A DNA stretch of 64,000 bases, from NCBI RefSeq assembly GCF_001625215.2, contig NC_030383.2, positions 694,779-758,778 of the forward strand, written 5' to 3'. The stretch comes from Daucus carota subsp. sativus (lineage: Eukaryota > Streptophyta > Magnoliopsida > Apiales > Apiaceae). The notes under the pieces were generated by a model that saw only the letters and a program-made list of their open reading frames with translations, was not told the DNA's origin and did not search any database. The number at the start of each line of letters is the position of its first letter. The stretch's first letter is position 1. Positions 39,401 to 49,515 of the stretch are shown here, piece by piece. Both the position numbers and the translations under genes were made by a program.

Positions 39401-42400
39401 AAATTATGAACTATTTAAAATATACTTTGTATATGGAAAGTCATTTAGCGCTTTTGAAGCCATTTGTGGTCCCATTTACTGTACTTTGCCGTCATGTAGG
39501 ATTATATATCTTCACAACTATTGCATACATCTGTACTTAGTCCTCATGTCTCATCATTGTAATCTATTTTGATTATTTATGTTCATCTGTTATGTTAACA
39601 TATTTTTGTCTGCTTAGCTGCAAGTCAGTAGCGAGTACACCACTCTGAGAGCCCAGAAACAAAGATCTAAACTGCACTATGAATACTCTAATGACTGTTT
39701 TGTGGTATTCTGATGCCTTATAAGTTTTTTTTAGGAACTGAGACTCTGTTTCTTTCTGATGCTCTGTCCTTCTTTATCATATTATTTCATTCCTACTGAG
39801 TATATAGTTCTGTATTGGGAAGGCTTCTGACCATGCAAAGAACAGACCTTATGTATCACTCTATAATGAGTTGATTATGAAATAAGTTTCTTTGCAAGTA
39901 TAAAAGTCAACAATATAATGGAAAAGGGTTAGCTTGGGAGCTGTTACACTATGCCTGTTGCAATCTTCCAGGATCCCAGTAACGGGAACCAAATGGTTGA
40001 CTGAATTTAAATTCTCGTCTGCTAGTATGTTTATTAAAAACAAATGCTATTCCATGTTAGTTTACTCTTCTTGGAAAATTAAGTTCACTAGAAGTATCAA
40101 CTCGGGGTATCTTAATCAAAGTTTTTCTGCAGATGAGGAGGCTGAGCGGAAGAAGAAAAAAAAGATACGAATGGTTGGGCAGCAATTGAGACAGGCTCAG
40201 GGGTCACACGGTTTTGATAGTGTGGAGAGAGTAAAGAAGACCAATGCAGGTTTTAAACAACATACCCCTGCTATTCAGCCTCGAATCACACCAAAGGATA
40301 GTTTTAATATGGATATGAAGCAGGTATACATTTGAGTTCGCTTGTCTGTATACTTGTAAGGAGTTTGAACTTATGAAGAGAAATTAATTACTGTTTTTTT
40401 AGCAGGATGAAAGGTTTCCTGATAGAAAGAACTTCTCCACCAAGTTAAAGGCAAAGAAAAAAAATGAAATCGAACACTTAGGGTTTTTAAAGAAGGTGAA
40501 AATATTAGGAGAAGGAATCAAGGTATAGTTTTCTTTTTACTTTATGCATACTCTTCAGCTTGTGTGCTTTCTTGTACAAATAAAGACAATATAATGTGAT
40601 ATAGTATTTTATACCTACCTCAACAAAACTTATGTTCTTGTCTTCACCAGACTCTGAAGGAAAAGAAATCAGCAAGAGATAGTTTTGTATGTGGAGCTTG
40701 CGGTCAGGTGTTTTTTCTTGCACGGAACTTCAGTATATTTCAGCAAACATTCAGCACAAAATATTGATTTTATTATTAAACTTGTTATCTTCCAGCTTGG
40801 TCACATGAGGACCAACAAGAATTGCCCCAAATATGGGGAAGATCCAGAAACTCAGCCTGAAACTAGAGATACAGAAAAGGCGTCAGGAAAACTTAATTCT
40901 CTGGATAAGACAGCTGTTTCGCAGCAGAGACCTCTACTGAAAAAGAATACACCCAAAAGCATGGCAAAAATTCTTTTGGCAGAAACTCCTGAAGAAGACA
41001 AGTCTAGTTCAAAGGCAAAAATTTTGAAGGTCAAATGTAGCTCCACTGACAAGCTTCTAGATAAAGCAACTCCAGCCACCTCCCAGATTTCTGATATGCC
41101 TTTAACATCAGATACAGATACCGCAAGTAGACCTACAGTTAAAGTTAATAAAATAATTTTTGCTAATAAGACCAGACCTGAAGACACCCAGGTCGAACAG
41201 CACAAGCCATCAATTGTGATAAAACCACCTGTGGAGACGGATAGAGAGCAGCCCCGTAAGAAGCTTATTATAAAACGACCAAAAGAACACATTGATAATG
41301 ATCAGATCAGCCAGGAAGAAAGCACTGACCTAGATTCTCGAAAGACCAAAAAAATAATTGAGCTGTCGAGTTTCGAGGATTATAGAGAGCAGGATAGCAG
41401 TGTCCATTTTGCTGAAGCATCCAGAAGAAGAAATAGAGATAACAATCGAATGTGGGAAGAGGAGCAGAAGATGAGGGATGCGGAGAGAAAGAGAGAAGAA
41501 AGGATAAGAAGGTTTCAAGAGGAGCAGGCAATCAAGCTAGAAGAACAAGAAAGAGTAGCTAATATTAGAAGATATGAGGAAGTCATCAGAATAGAGAGGG
41601 AGGAAGAAGAACTACAGAAGGCAAATAAGAAGAAACAGAAGAGTAAAAGAACTGACCTCAGAGATGACTATATGGATGACTTTCCCCCTCGAAGAATTGA
41701 TAGGAGGATTCCTGGAAGGGAGCGAACTGCAAAGAGGCAGTCTGTGTTTGAGTCAGCAAGATATGGTGCCGAACATGCCCCCCCTACAAAGCGTCGTAGA
41801 GGGGGAGGGGGAGAGGTAATTGTTGTTTATCCTTATTTTATTTCTTTTTTCTGTTAAGTATGAGTGTTAGTTGCACCACAGGGACTATTGCAGACTTGCA
41901 AGTTAATCCTTCCGAGTGCGTGAAGTTGAGAAAGGATATTGGTTTATTGAAAATGTATTGGTTGGAAAAAATATAGCAAGCTTAAAACCAGAATTCCTAA
42001 GCATCGTATAAATTAAAATTCTCATAAGTCTTTGTGTTGCATGCCTTTACTATCCTCTTGTTTTTGTGTGTGGTTTATAGATCACCTGCAACAGCTTATA
42101 ATATACATATTATGTAAAATAGAGGAATAGTATGCCGTAATTTTATATTTTTTCTGTCTAGATGTATATCAAAGTTACGTGAGAATTCACCAAGTACATA
42201 ACTCCTTATTGCATTATTTATAGGTTGGCTTGGCAAATATCTTAGAGAATATTGTAGAGATTCTCAAGGAGAAGATAGAAATTTCGTACCTGTTTCTAAA
42301 ACCAGTACTGAGAAAGGAAGCCCCTGACTACCATAGAATTGTGAAGAGACCTATGGATCTTTCTACAATCAAGGAGAAAGTCAGAAACTTGGAATACAAG

Positions 42401-42580
42401 AGCCGCAGGGATTTCAGGCATGATATGTGGCAAATCACGTACAACGCTCACCTTTACAATGATAGGCGGAACCCTGGCATTCCACCACTTGCAGATCAGC
42501 TTTTGGAGCTTTGTGACTACTTATTGGCTGAAAATGATGCAAGCTTGACCGATGCTGAAGCTGGCATTGAAAGTGGTTAG
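18477..42580 (+). CDS. TAF1: Transcription initiation factor TFIID subunit 1 (TAF1), 1871 aa, 21 coding exons
   Basis: Exons: 18477-18528, 19508-19614, 20631-20693, 20895-20940, 24997-25248, 25851-25963, 26699-26867, 27128-28220, 29536-29738, 29910-30147, 30340-30676, 31325-31534, 31753-31842, 34024-34230, 34928-35134, 38377-38863, 40133-40323, 40406-40522, 40651-40707, 40796-41815, 42224-42580. All phases close, giving 1871 residues, near the usual plant length. Order of parts: acidic TBP-binding N-terminus with GFMFGN (about 20-75); acidic region; TAF1 core/DUF3591 with HRPKALWYPH (about 630-1130); an inserted ubiquitin-like fold (about 655-735); zinc knuckle C1408, C1411, H1416, C1423; Lys/Glu-rich coiled region (about 1560-1700); and a C-terminal bromodomain (about 1757-1860) with the NAHLYN acetyl-lysine-binding motif. 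TAF1 scaffolds TFIID at RNA polymerase II promoters in the nucleus and reads acetylated histones. Exon 18 has a TAGCAG tandem acceptor, and exon 13 a possible 21-nt in-frame alternative. Confidence 0.95.
21752..23074 (+). mobile_element. Non-autonomous Helitron in TAF1 intron 4, with duplicated head
   Basis: The element starts TCAATATACTTATATAAAGG and ends CTAG at 23071-23074, after a GC-rich potential hairpin (CCGC..GCGG, about 23047-23062). It is preceded by A and followed by T. The ~110-bp block beginning AAAGGAGAAGCGAGGGGCGT occurs twice, at 21767 and 22240, the second behind another TC (22231). There is no coding capacity. It lies in the 4-kb fourth intron of TAF1, in the same orientation as the gene. 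Confidence 0.75.
23222..23530. other. C-rich (plus strand) island in TAF1 intron 4
   Basis: It is strongly C-rich on the plus strand (runs such as CCGCCCCCGCCCCCACCCAC) inside an otherwise AT-rich intron. The minus strand has an 82-codon open frame (23415-23167), rich in Gly, Ala and Val, that I do not recognise. It could be a captured fragment of exon DNA or a low-complexity expansion. No splice signal joins it to TAF1. Confidence 0.4.
23681..23931. mobile_element. Stowaway MITE in TAF1 intron 4
   Basis: The left end CTCCCTCCGTCCCTTTCAAT is matched by a right end whose reverse complement is CTCCCTCTGTCCCTTTCATT, continuing for about 30 bp. TA duplications lie at 23679-23680 and 23932-23933. 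It is 251 bp and non-coding. Confidence 0.92.
30235..30338 (+). repeat. 43-bp duplication at the 3' end of TAF1 intron 10
   Basis: Positions 30235-30277 and 30296-30338 are identical (ATGAACATCTCATGAGAAAA through TTTTAATTCA), 61 bp apart. The second copy ends at the acceptor CAG|G used by exon 11. The first copy is followed by TGAG instead. Confidence 0.85.
31984..32367. mobile_element. MITE in TAF1 intron 13
   Basis: The left end GGGCAAGTTCAATGGTGTGC and the right end, whose reverse complement is AAGAGCAAGTCCAATGGTTG, form terminal inverted repeats, with further internal complementarity. AAGAGCAAGTCCAATGG-type ends are widespread in plant genomes. The target duplication is not clear, so the superfamily is left open. 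Confidence 0.6.
35522..35693. mobile_element. 172-bp Tc1/mariner-like MITE in TAF1 intron 15
   Basis: The left end CAGTAAAATCTCTATATATT and the right end, reverse complement CAGTAAAACCTCAACTAATT, are inverted repeats. TA flanks both sides (35520-35521 and 35694-35695). The interior is AT-rich and non-coding. Confidence 0.8.
35852..36253. mobile_element. Possible MITE with TATGTTA-type ends in TAF1 intron 15
   Basis: CTATGTTAGTCCGAGTCTTT on the left is roughly mirrored by the right end, whose reverse complement begins CTTATGTTACTCCGACTC and continues to GAGTCTTTGATAC. The match needs gaps, and no target duplication was fixed. Confidence 0.4.
36619..37440. repeat. MITE whose 3' half is tandemly duplicated, in TAF1 intron 15
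   Basis: A 15-base G run (36619-36633) leads into GTGTATTCAACTGGGATTTT. The reverse complement of the right end reads GGGGTGTATTCAGTTAGGAT, so this is a TIR element, probably PIF/Harbinger-like. From CCGAACAATCCCACAAAATC at 36816 to TTTGTGATC at 37123, the sequence recurs at 37133-37440 with a 317-bp offset. I saw no differences by eye over about 308 bp. The copies are separated by 9 bases. Confidence 0.85.
38980..39026. repeat. AC/GT microsatellite in TAF1 intron 16
   Basis: (AC)n, then an AT-rich core, then (GT)n, together able to fold back. It is simple sequence in the intron after exon 16. Confidence 0.8.
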
Positions 42581-43644
42581 GGTCATAAACCCTTGGTAGA
42601 CAAGTTGAAAGAAAGCGGCAAAAAAGTAGATCAAGAAATGGAGGTAAAAGATGCCTTGGTGTGCATTGGTTTGCTAAATCATTTGCAGCCCCCACCATTG
42701 CCTACAAAAGTATCTTGAAGTTGGGTTGCTTGACTGCATTCGTTAACAAACCTACCGCAGGTAAATTACCAGATCAGTTGTTTCCTGAACTTGATACCTC
42801 CCTAGGCCCAGCTTCTCTGTTTGTATAGATTATGTTTTAGAACTGGGAAACTATGCCTTCGGCTCTGCAGCTGGTATTTTCAGACTCTGTAATTATGTAG
42901 GAGTTCGATATTAGATTCTTCAGTACTTTAGTCTTGATATACACCCTCTGATTTCTTATACCATTGTATAAGTGACTATAGCCTTTTATCTTCGTTCAGA
43001 GGATATCCTGTAATTTGTCCTGTTGGTACTTTTTTTTTTTTAAAGGTGATTTAGTTGAGACTTGAGAGAGAACAAGAAAGTTTTACATAATGACTTTAGG
43101 GTCTTACTACCCCTAAGTGTACTGTCATGCTCAGTAGGTATGTAGTTCTCCGGATTAATCGAAAATGCTCAGTAGGTACACAGTTCTCCTGATTAAAAGC
43201 TGGTCCAGATACCGGATTATATAAAAAAAAAAGAGTTAGACATAATGCTTTTAAAGTTTGGAATGAATGAAATCTTTGTTAAACGATTGATATATACGGT
43301 TAAAATTTACCCAGATTTATGCATGAATCATTTCTCATTGTCAAATAACACCAGGAAAATAGTGATTATTTTCTTTCTGAAATTGTGGTTGCTTTTGAAA
43401 TGCAATATCAAAGCGAAAAGCATTTGCTCTCAAGAAGGGCAAATTATTTATTTATAGGATAGCAGAGTTATTATAGTATTCCGCTATGTCATGGATACAG
43501 AAGATCACTCAAGGAAAATAGACTTTGCCAAAAACGCACAAAGTTTGTAAATGGCAAGAACACAGAAGAAAAACAAACTCAGCCAAGAGAAAGCACTGGC
43601 ATTGCTTCGCACAACCAATCCACAGCCGGAAACAAGCGCTTGGT
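42581..43644. other. Convergent intergenic region between TAF1 and annexin stop codons
   Basis: This holds the TAF1 3' UTR on the left and the annexin 3' UTR on the right. A ~50-bp phrase containing CTCAGTAGGTA..AGTTCTCC..GATTAA occurs twice in tandem near 43130-43200. No further gene seen. Confidence 0.5.
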
Positions 43645-46203
43645 TTAGGAATCTCCATGACCGATCAGAGTTAGGAGCATTTTTTCATAATCTCCGGTTG
43701 TATCTTTGACAATGGCACGATCGAGGGGGGTAGTGTTCCTTTTCTCAAAACATTCTTTTATGATCTTCATGTCGACTTCGGCCCTTGTTGCAACAACTCT
43801 AGTGAGAGCTCCTTCGTCTGTGCCAGTCTTGTTGATTGCCAGGCGTAGAGACTTCTCAAAGTACTTCTCAGGGAAGTTCAAACACTTGATTGTGGATCTC
43901 AGAAGTGCAAGGAATTCGTCCTTTGGGTCCGCCTTGAGATCCTGAATTCAAAAACAGAGTATGATATAAGGTAAAAGAACCAGAAACTAGAGCAATGGGT
44001 ATATTCTAGGTATAAGACTGAGAGTCTATATGGTGTACAATCATCTTTGACAACAGATAGGCACTGATAAGTGTTATAAAGATGCAGCAAAACCGATTAT
44101 AAACGATGCTTAAAATGAAAAGGTCAGATTACAGCTTGTGAGAGAACCGACAAAAACATATGCAGGTACAACACATTTAAAATGCATACCTTGTTTATGT
44201 CTTTTCCGAATTCATTTTTGTAGTGATTTAAAGTTGCATTAATCTGGGTTTTGCTCCTTGTTGCGAGTATCCTAATCAGGTCGTCATCAGCGTAAGCCTT
44301 TCCACTAATTTTCTCATGGAGTATCTTCGCCTCGGCTTTTGCAACAGTCATGTTGACCTCTTCTCCTTCATATCTGTAAGTACTTACCAGCGGCAACAGA
44401 AGCTGGAAGCAAAACAAATGAAATGTTTTAGTTAACTAGAAACAACTGACAAAGTTGAACACATTATTTTAATAACTAAATAAAAAAAAAAGTTGGCATA
44501 TCGATAATATGACTAACAAGAAAGACCCATGTGGTACTGTGTGTCAACCTGTCTATTCAGGATTAAAATAAACTCGATAAAGTATTTTTTTCTTTCTCAT
44601 GTTTTACGAAGTACCTTGCGGAAGTCTCCAGTGGTGTGATAACCAACATCTTCTTCAAGCGATTTTTTGTAAAGTGCATGATAAGCTTGCTTTGCATGAA
44701 GCAAGTCCTGTGTAGACCTTGTACAAGCTATTTCGACAAGAACCTGATTGCTTTTAGTCCACCTTTTTGTAGCTTCATTAGCCAAGTGTGCATCACGCTC
44801 AGGGGGATCAAGTGCCCAGAGCTTAACAATTCTCTATTATGTATAAGTAGAAAACGCAAAGGCATTAGTTCATTCTCTACTATCAGTGTGTTTAGTACTT
44901 TATCTGAACTAAATGCGACCAAATTGTACAATAGTATAAGCTTTGCAATTTATAATCAATATATCTACTACGGATATAAAGCATTTTAGTCGTACTCTTA
45001 ACACTAAAAATGATCAATGGTATCTTGGTGTCATATATTTATATAAATTTGGTTAAAATGAGAACCATCTTAGAGTGAGAAAAGTATGTTAGGATATGCG
45101 ATAAACGAACCTCGAAATCACTTGAGAGTTCCTTATCCAACACTTTGAGAAGATCTTCACCATAAGTTTCAGCATATGTCTTCTGAATTACCTTGCGCTG
45201 AGCAGCATTCCTATGACCCAAAATCGAAATGATCAATCCCTCATTCGTTCCCCAGCCTGCAAAAGCAACAACCCAAAATTAGTCAATTCTGCTCATGAAT
45301 AGCCCCAAATCACAACATTAACAATTTACTATTTAATTAGAAAAAAAATCACAATCACCCCCACTGAAACAAATAAGTAAATAGCAAATCAATACAGTAA
45401 ATGAGTAAACTATGACCACAAAGTAAACTCTTTATACAGATCTCACATTGAAATTAAATTTCTTACGACAAGGAGTTCTTTTCAATAACAAAGAAAAAAC
45501 CAAACCCGATGATGTACAAGGCTGGCCAAAAGAAACACACGGGTCACGTTACACTACAAACCATTCTCATGCACAAACTCTACAAAAATAAGGTCAAATC
45601 ATCGACCATGATTCTATAATTCTATAAATCACCATCACTCACAAATAAATCGCCATTTTATAGCTAAATTAGCTTAAACATAAACACACACATTCAAATA
45701 ATATAACAAATTAAATAAAGAAATCAGGCAAGACCATACACCTATGACATAACGCACACCATCCAATAATGCCATCACTTCAAAAATTCGTAATCCCATA
45801 ATTGTGATTCATATAATAAATACAAAATCATATAAATCAACCAACAGCCTCTTCGTTCAATAATAATATAATATCTCTCCCTGTTTTTTCATGGGATGTC
45901 AAAGGTTCGAATCTTGTCGGAAATAATCCACTCCATGTACAAGCGAGTGTAAACAGTGATCAAGATCACAAGACTTATGGGATCCTCAGATCTAACCAAA
46001 CAAAACCCATTTTACATACCAGATTCAAGATCCACCAAATGCATGAATGATCAAAGATCATCACAATCAGAGAGGGGGGGGGGGGGGGGGGGGGCGAGAG
46101 AGAGGGAGAGAGAGAGAGAGAGAGGACCTTTGAAGGCCTTGTGGAGCTGCTCACAGTCATCGGAGACAGGAGGAACTTGAGATGGAACGCAGAGTGTTGA
46201 CAT
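43645..46203 (-). CDS. Annexin, 316 aa, five exons
   Basis: Exons on the minus strand are 46203-46128, 45256-45111, 44833-44615, 44402-44190 and 43941-43645, joining in frame to 316 residues, the standard plant annexin length. Four annexin repeats of about 70 residues follow a short N-terminus ([20 protein letters not shown]). Repeat 1 keeps the calcium-binding loop GWGTNEG (26-32) with acidic residue E68, and His40, which in some plant annexins is linked to haem binding. Repeat 3 has [11 protein letters not shown]. Repeat 4 has the second calcium loop KTGTDEG. Repeats 2 and 3 lack the loop, as is usual in plants. Annexins bind acidic phospholipids in a calcium-dependent way at membranes and act in secretion and stress signalling. 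The style is that of RJ4/AnnD1-D8 proteins. The exon 1 donor is weak (GTCCTC) and abuts a CT and poly-C tract. Confidence 0.94.
46074..46127. repeat. Poly-G(21) and GA tract at the 5' end of annexin intron 1
   Basis: On the plus strand there are 21 consecutive G residues (46074-46094) followed by GA repeats up to 46124. On the transcribed strand this reads donor GTCCTCTCTCT.., then C21. Length polymorphism and sequencing error are both likely here. Confidence 0.9.
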
Positions 46204-46292
46204 TTTCTTGATCTGTTGGTGAAAAATCGAAAACGAGATGCAGAGAGACAGAGAATTATATTACAGGGAGTGTATGTGTACGTGTGATTGTT

Positions 46293-46302
46293 CTATTTAT
46301 AG
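46293..46302 (-). promoter_or_regulatory. TATA box of the annexin gene
   Basis: The minus strand reads CTATAAATAG, about 90 bp upstream of the start codon at 46203, with a purine-rich leader between them. This gives a 5' UTR of about 60 nt. Confidence 0.6.
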
Positions 46303-46309
46303 CCATACG

Positions 46310-47345
46310 ATTATGTAGGAAACCGACAGGCCCTTCATGGCCTATTTTTCGTTTTTGCACATTATAGATTCTTTTTTGTTTAGCTTTTTAATATGATAAT
46401 GTATTACATAAATTAGTATTTTATAATCTTTTAATTTGATAGTATATTCTTTTAATCTCAATATCTCAATATTATTCAAAGATCATATTAGATATTCGTA
46501 ATGTGAGAGATAATTTTGTAATTTAATAAATTAGAATTGTTTTTGATTGTACGGATTCAGCGTATTAGAAACAAATATATGTAGAATTGTGTAGATTCGT
46601 TAGAATTTAACTACACTTTTCAAAAAAAATATTATGAATTGCAAATAAGTATTATTATGAAATGAGTTCGAAGAATTATCAATCTTAATGTTTATAAGTT
46701 TGATTTATATTACCAAAAGTTCAAGAATAATTCAGAAAATCTAAAATTCAAGATTCGGATATACGATCCATACACCATTGATATAGCAATATATTATTAA
46801 TTTATGAAATTGGGGCGGCATGAATTTGACAAAATGATGGATCTCTGACACGTTCATATGATAGATCATAGATGTATGGATATGCATTGGATCGGCCCCA
46901 TGCTAGGACCGGCCATTCCAAAGTAATGTCCTGATTTGATTAATAATAGAAAGAGATATTATTTATTTCAAAAAAAAAATCTGATTAATCATTATAAGTT
47001 TTTTGAATAATATTTATATAAATAAATTAAATTAATACATATATTATTATTATAATATAATATATCTAATTTTTAATTTGATTAATTCTCGACCATTTAA
47101 TTATTCATAACTCAACGTCTTCATCGACTAATCACAGTTCTCATTTTTATAACTATGAGTATCCTCAACAACTAATTTGGACTAATTACATAATTTGTGT
47201 TGAGATTTTTTAAAATTTTTTTTTTTAACTCTTCTTGATTTTGGATGATTGCACTCGATTGCATGTGCAAATTTTATAATAGAAAACGCGTGGGATATTG
47301 GAGGTTTATCCTGAATTTTGAATCCTAATCGCTCATTCTTTGTTA
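46310..47345. other. AT-rich intergenic sequence upstream of annexin
   Basis: No gene seen; long A+T tracts. This is the presumed distal annexin promoter region. Confidence 0.5.
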
Positions 47346-47644
47346 TGTTGTGTTTGGTTGGGGTGAATGATTCCGGAAGGAATGGAATGAAAAATTAACT
47401 ATCTCATGCATAATTTTTAAAAAAATTCATTCTTTCCTCCATTCCATTCCTTACATCATAGGCTAGATACCACACCTCCAATTTGAGATGGAATGCTCAA
47501 TTCTCTACTATCCTCAATTTCTTCACAAATCTCATCATAGCAATTTTGCACTCTCTCAATTTTTTCTCAAAACTTTCTACCTATCTCTATTAGTTTCAAG
47601 TATTTTTACTCATTCTATTACATTCTCCCCAACCAAACACAACA
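47346..47644. mobile_element. MITE with TGTTGTGTTTGG ends
   Basis: The left end TGTTGTGTTTGGTTGGGGTG is mirrored by the right end CTCCCCAACCAAACACAACA. TA flanks both sides (47344-47345 and 47645-47646). Internal complementarity (GGAATGGAATGA against CATTCCATTCC) supports a TIR element of 299 bp. The superfamily is not assigned. Confidence 0.65.
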
Positions 47645-47646
47645 TA

Positions 47647-48290
47647 GTGTTTTTAGTCAAGATACGTTTTGATTGTTGTTAAAGAAAACCTGGTTTCGTA
47701 TTAAAAAAAAAAGATTTTGTAACCCCTAAGTTTGCTCCAAACGCAGTTTAGTACGTGAACTTTAAAACGTGACAATATGCACAAATTTGCCGTTAAGTTT
47801 AGCTGTTTGAGAGGTACAATGTGTATAATAGTTGTATATTAGTTTCTAACAACTACTTTAGCCCTTGTGACTCCTCAAAATTTATGTATTATATTTTGAA
47901 ATTATTTCAGAACACACACAACGATGTAAAAAAAATTAAAATAAATTTTAAAATATGTACATATTTTAATTTAAAATTAAAATATCAATTAATACAAAAA
48001 AATTTAAAATTTACCCGGGGTTCAAATTTTTTTTTTTTATATCATCTTTAGAGAACATCTGGGGCTGACAAAAAAACTTCTTACTGTTTTTTTTTCTGAC
48101 CGCGGCTCTAGCCCCCCTTCGGCCCCCGTTCCGCCCTTGAATTAAAAAAACAACAACTTATTTTGAGTTTTTGCAAAACCTATTTTAGATTTCCAGTCCA
48201 TGATTTAGTAAAATCATTATCTTGAAATATGTAAATATTCAAAATATTATCTTTATTAAATTTTTTATGACTAAATTTTTTCACCGACGT
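47647..48290. other. Intergenic, AT-rich
   Basis: No gene, and no element with clear ends. A short C-rich patch lies near 48100-48140. Confidence 0.45.
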
Positions 48291-48298
48291 GTTCTCCC

Positions 48299-49015
48299 TA
48301 GGCATGTCAACGGGTCGGGTTTGGACCGGATAGCGTAAATCCATATACATATCTATTTATTTTATTGAATTCGGATTCGGATCGGATTAGGACCGGATTT
48401 TTTATAGACCAATCCATATCCAGATCCATTCGAAACACGGATCACGGATCGGATATTCGAATCCATTTAACTTTTTTTTTGTTTTTTTATTCACTTAGAT
48501 TAAAAAGTATTTTTAAAAAATTCATGTAAGTGATTCTTCGAGTTCAAGAAAGACGAGATTAAACGAGATACCATGAGGTAAGTAGCTTGATATGTTTTCA
48601 TTCTATGAAAAAAATCACAAATTAAGCTAGAAAAAGTACACAAAATAATATAATTTTCGAGATACTAGTACTAGCTGCTTTAACTTTACAAATACATACT
48701 AATTAATTAAATTATTGATCAAACACGGTTACAATCGAGGACTCACATAAATGGTGTCTAGTGACTACTACAATTTAAAATATTTATAATATATATGATT
48801 TATAATATACACACACATATACACACATATATATTCCATCGGATCAGGTCATTAACAAATCAGATCAACTTAAATCCATATCCGCTCCATTTATTATCGG
48901 ATTTTTCTTTCGGATCAGATTTTGAATCGGATTTGTTTTTGACGAATCTATATCCGCTAAAAAAGCCACAGATCGGCTCGGATGGGACCGGAGCTCCGGT
49001 CTATTGACAAGCCTG
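48299..49015. mobile_element. Non-autonomous hAT element with perfect 8-bp target duplication
   Basis: The element begins TAGGCATGTCAACGGGTCGG and ends CTATTGACAAGCCTG. The terminal 12 bases are inverted repeats apart from the first base and one internal base (TAGGCATGTCAA against CAGGCTTGTCAA). The identical octamer GTTCTCCC lies on each side (48291-48298 and 49016-49023). An 8-bp duplication with CAGG-type ends is diagnostic of hAT transposons. The interior repeats CGGAT/ATCCG words near both ends (about 48360-48460 and 48840-48980), probably subterminal transposase-binding repeats. There is no transposase frame. Confidence 0.88.
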
Positions 49016-49023
49016 GTTCTCCC

Positions 49024-49515
49024 AATAACACTCAAATATCGAGGACAGTCACAAGCCGACCAAACTTAACGACCTACAATATGAAATGGACCTACTATTC
49101 ATCATACATGGTCTTATTCATTATTTGGGCATTTCGTAAACCCAATGGACAATTGTAAAGCCGTGAAATAAATCAACAAACTTTATGGAAAGTGCCCCAA
49201 TTTTTTAATCGAGTTAAAGAGCTCTTAAAGATCCGTCAAAATAAAATAAAATAAAGAGTTAAATCTTTGACGAGGCCTCTGATTTACTCCATTAATCTTG
49301 TTTTATCCGGTGATTTTCTAGACCATTTTTCAAGTTTCTCTGGTTAGAATATCCATCGAGCCTAGCTTATATCAATGCAATGTTTGATGCTCGCACAAGA
49401 TTTGAATAATAGAAAGTCATAGAGATGACAATTTACAAAGGAATGAAGGAGAAGAGAACCAGTAACAACTAACAAGTATATGCATTGAACAGATTGATTT
49501 CCTTGAGTCACTGAC
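49024..49515. other. 3' flank of the first LRR receptor kinase
   Basis: No separate gene. The reading frame that would continue the receptor kinase tail if a base were removed runs on here to about 49362, but without further recognisable domain content. Confidence 0.45.

Noticed and set aside
45895..45935. Sequence like a tRNA B box (GGTTCGAATC) in annexin intron 1
   Set aside because: No matching A box or cloverleaf was found; too little for a tRNA or SINE call.
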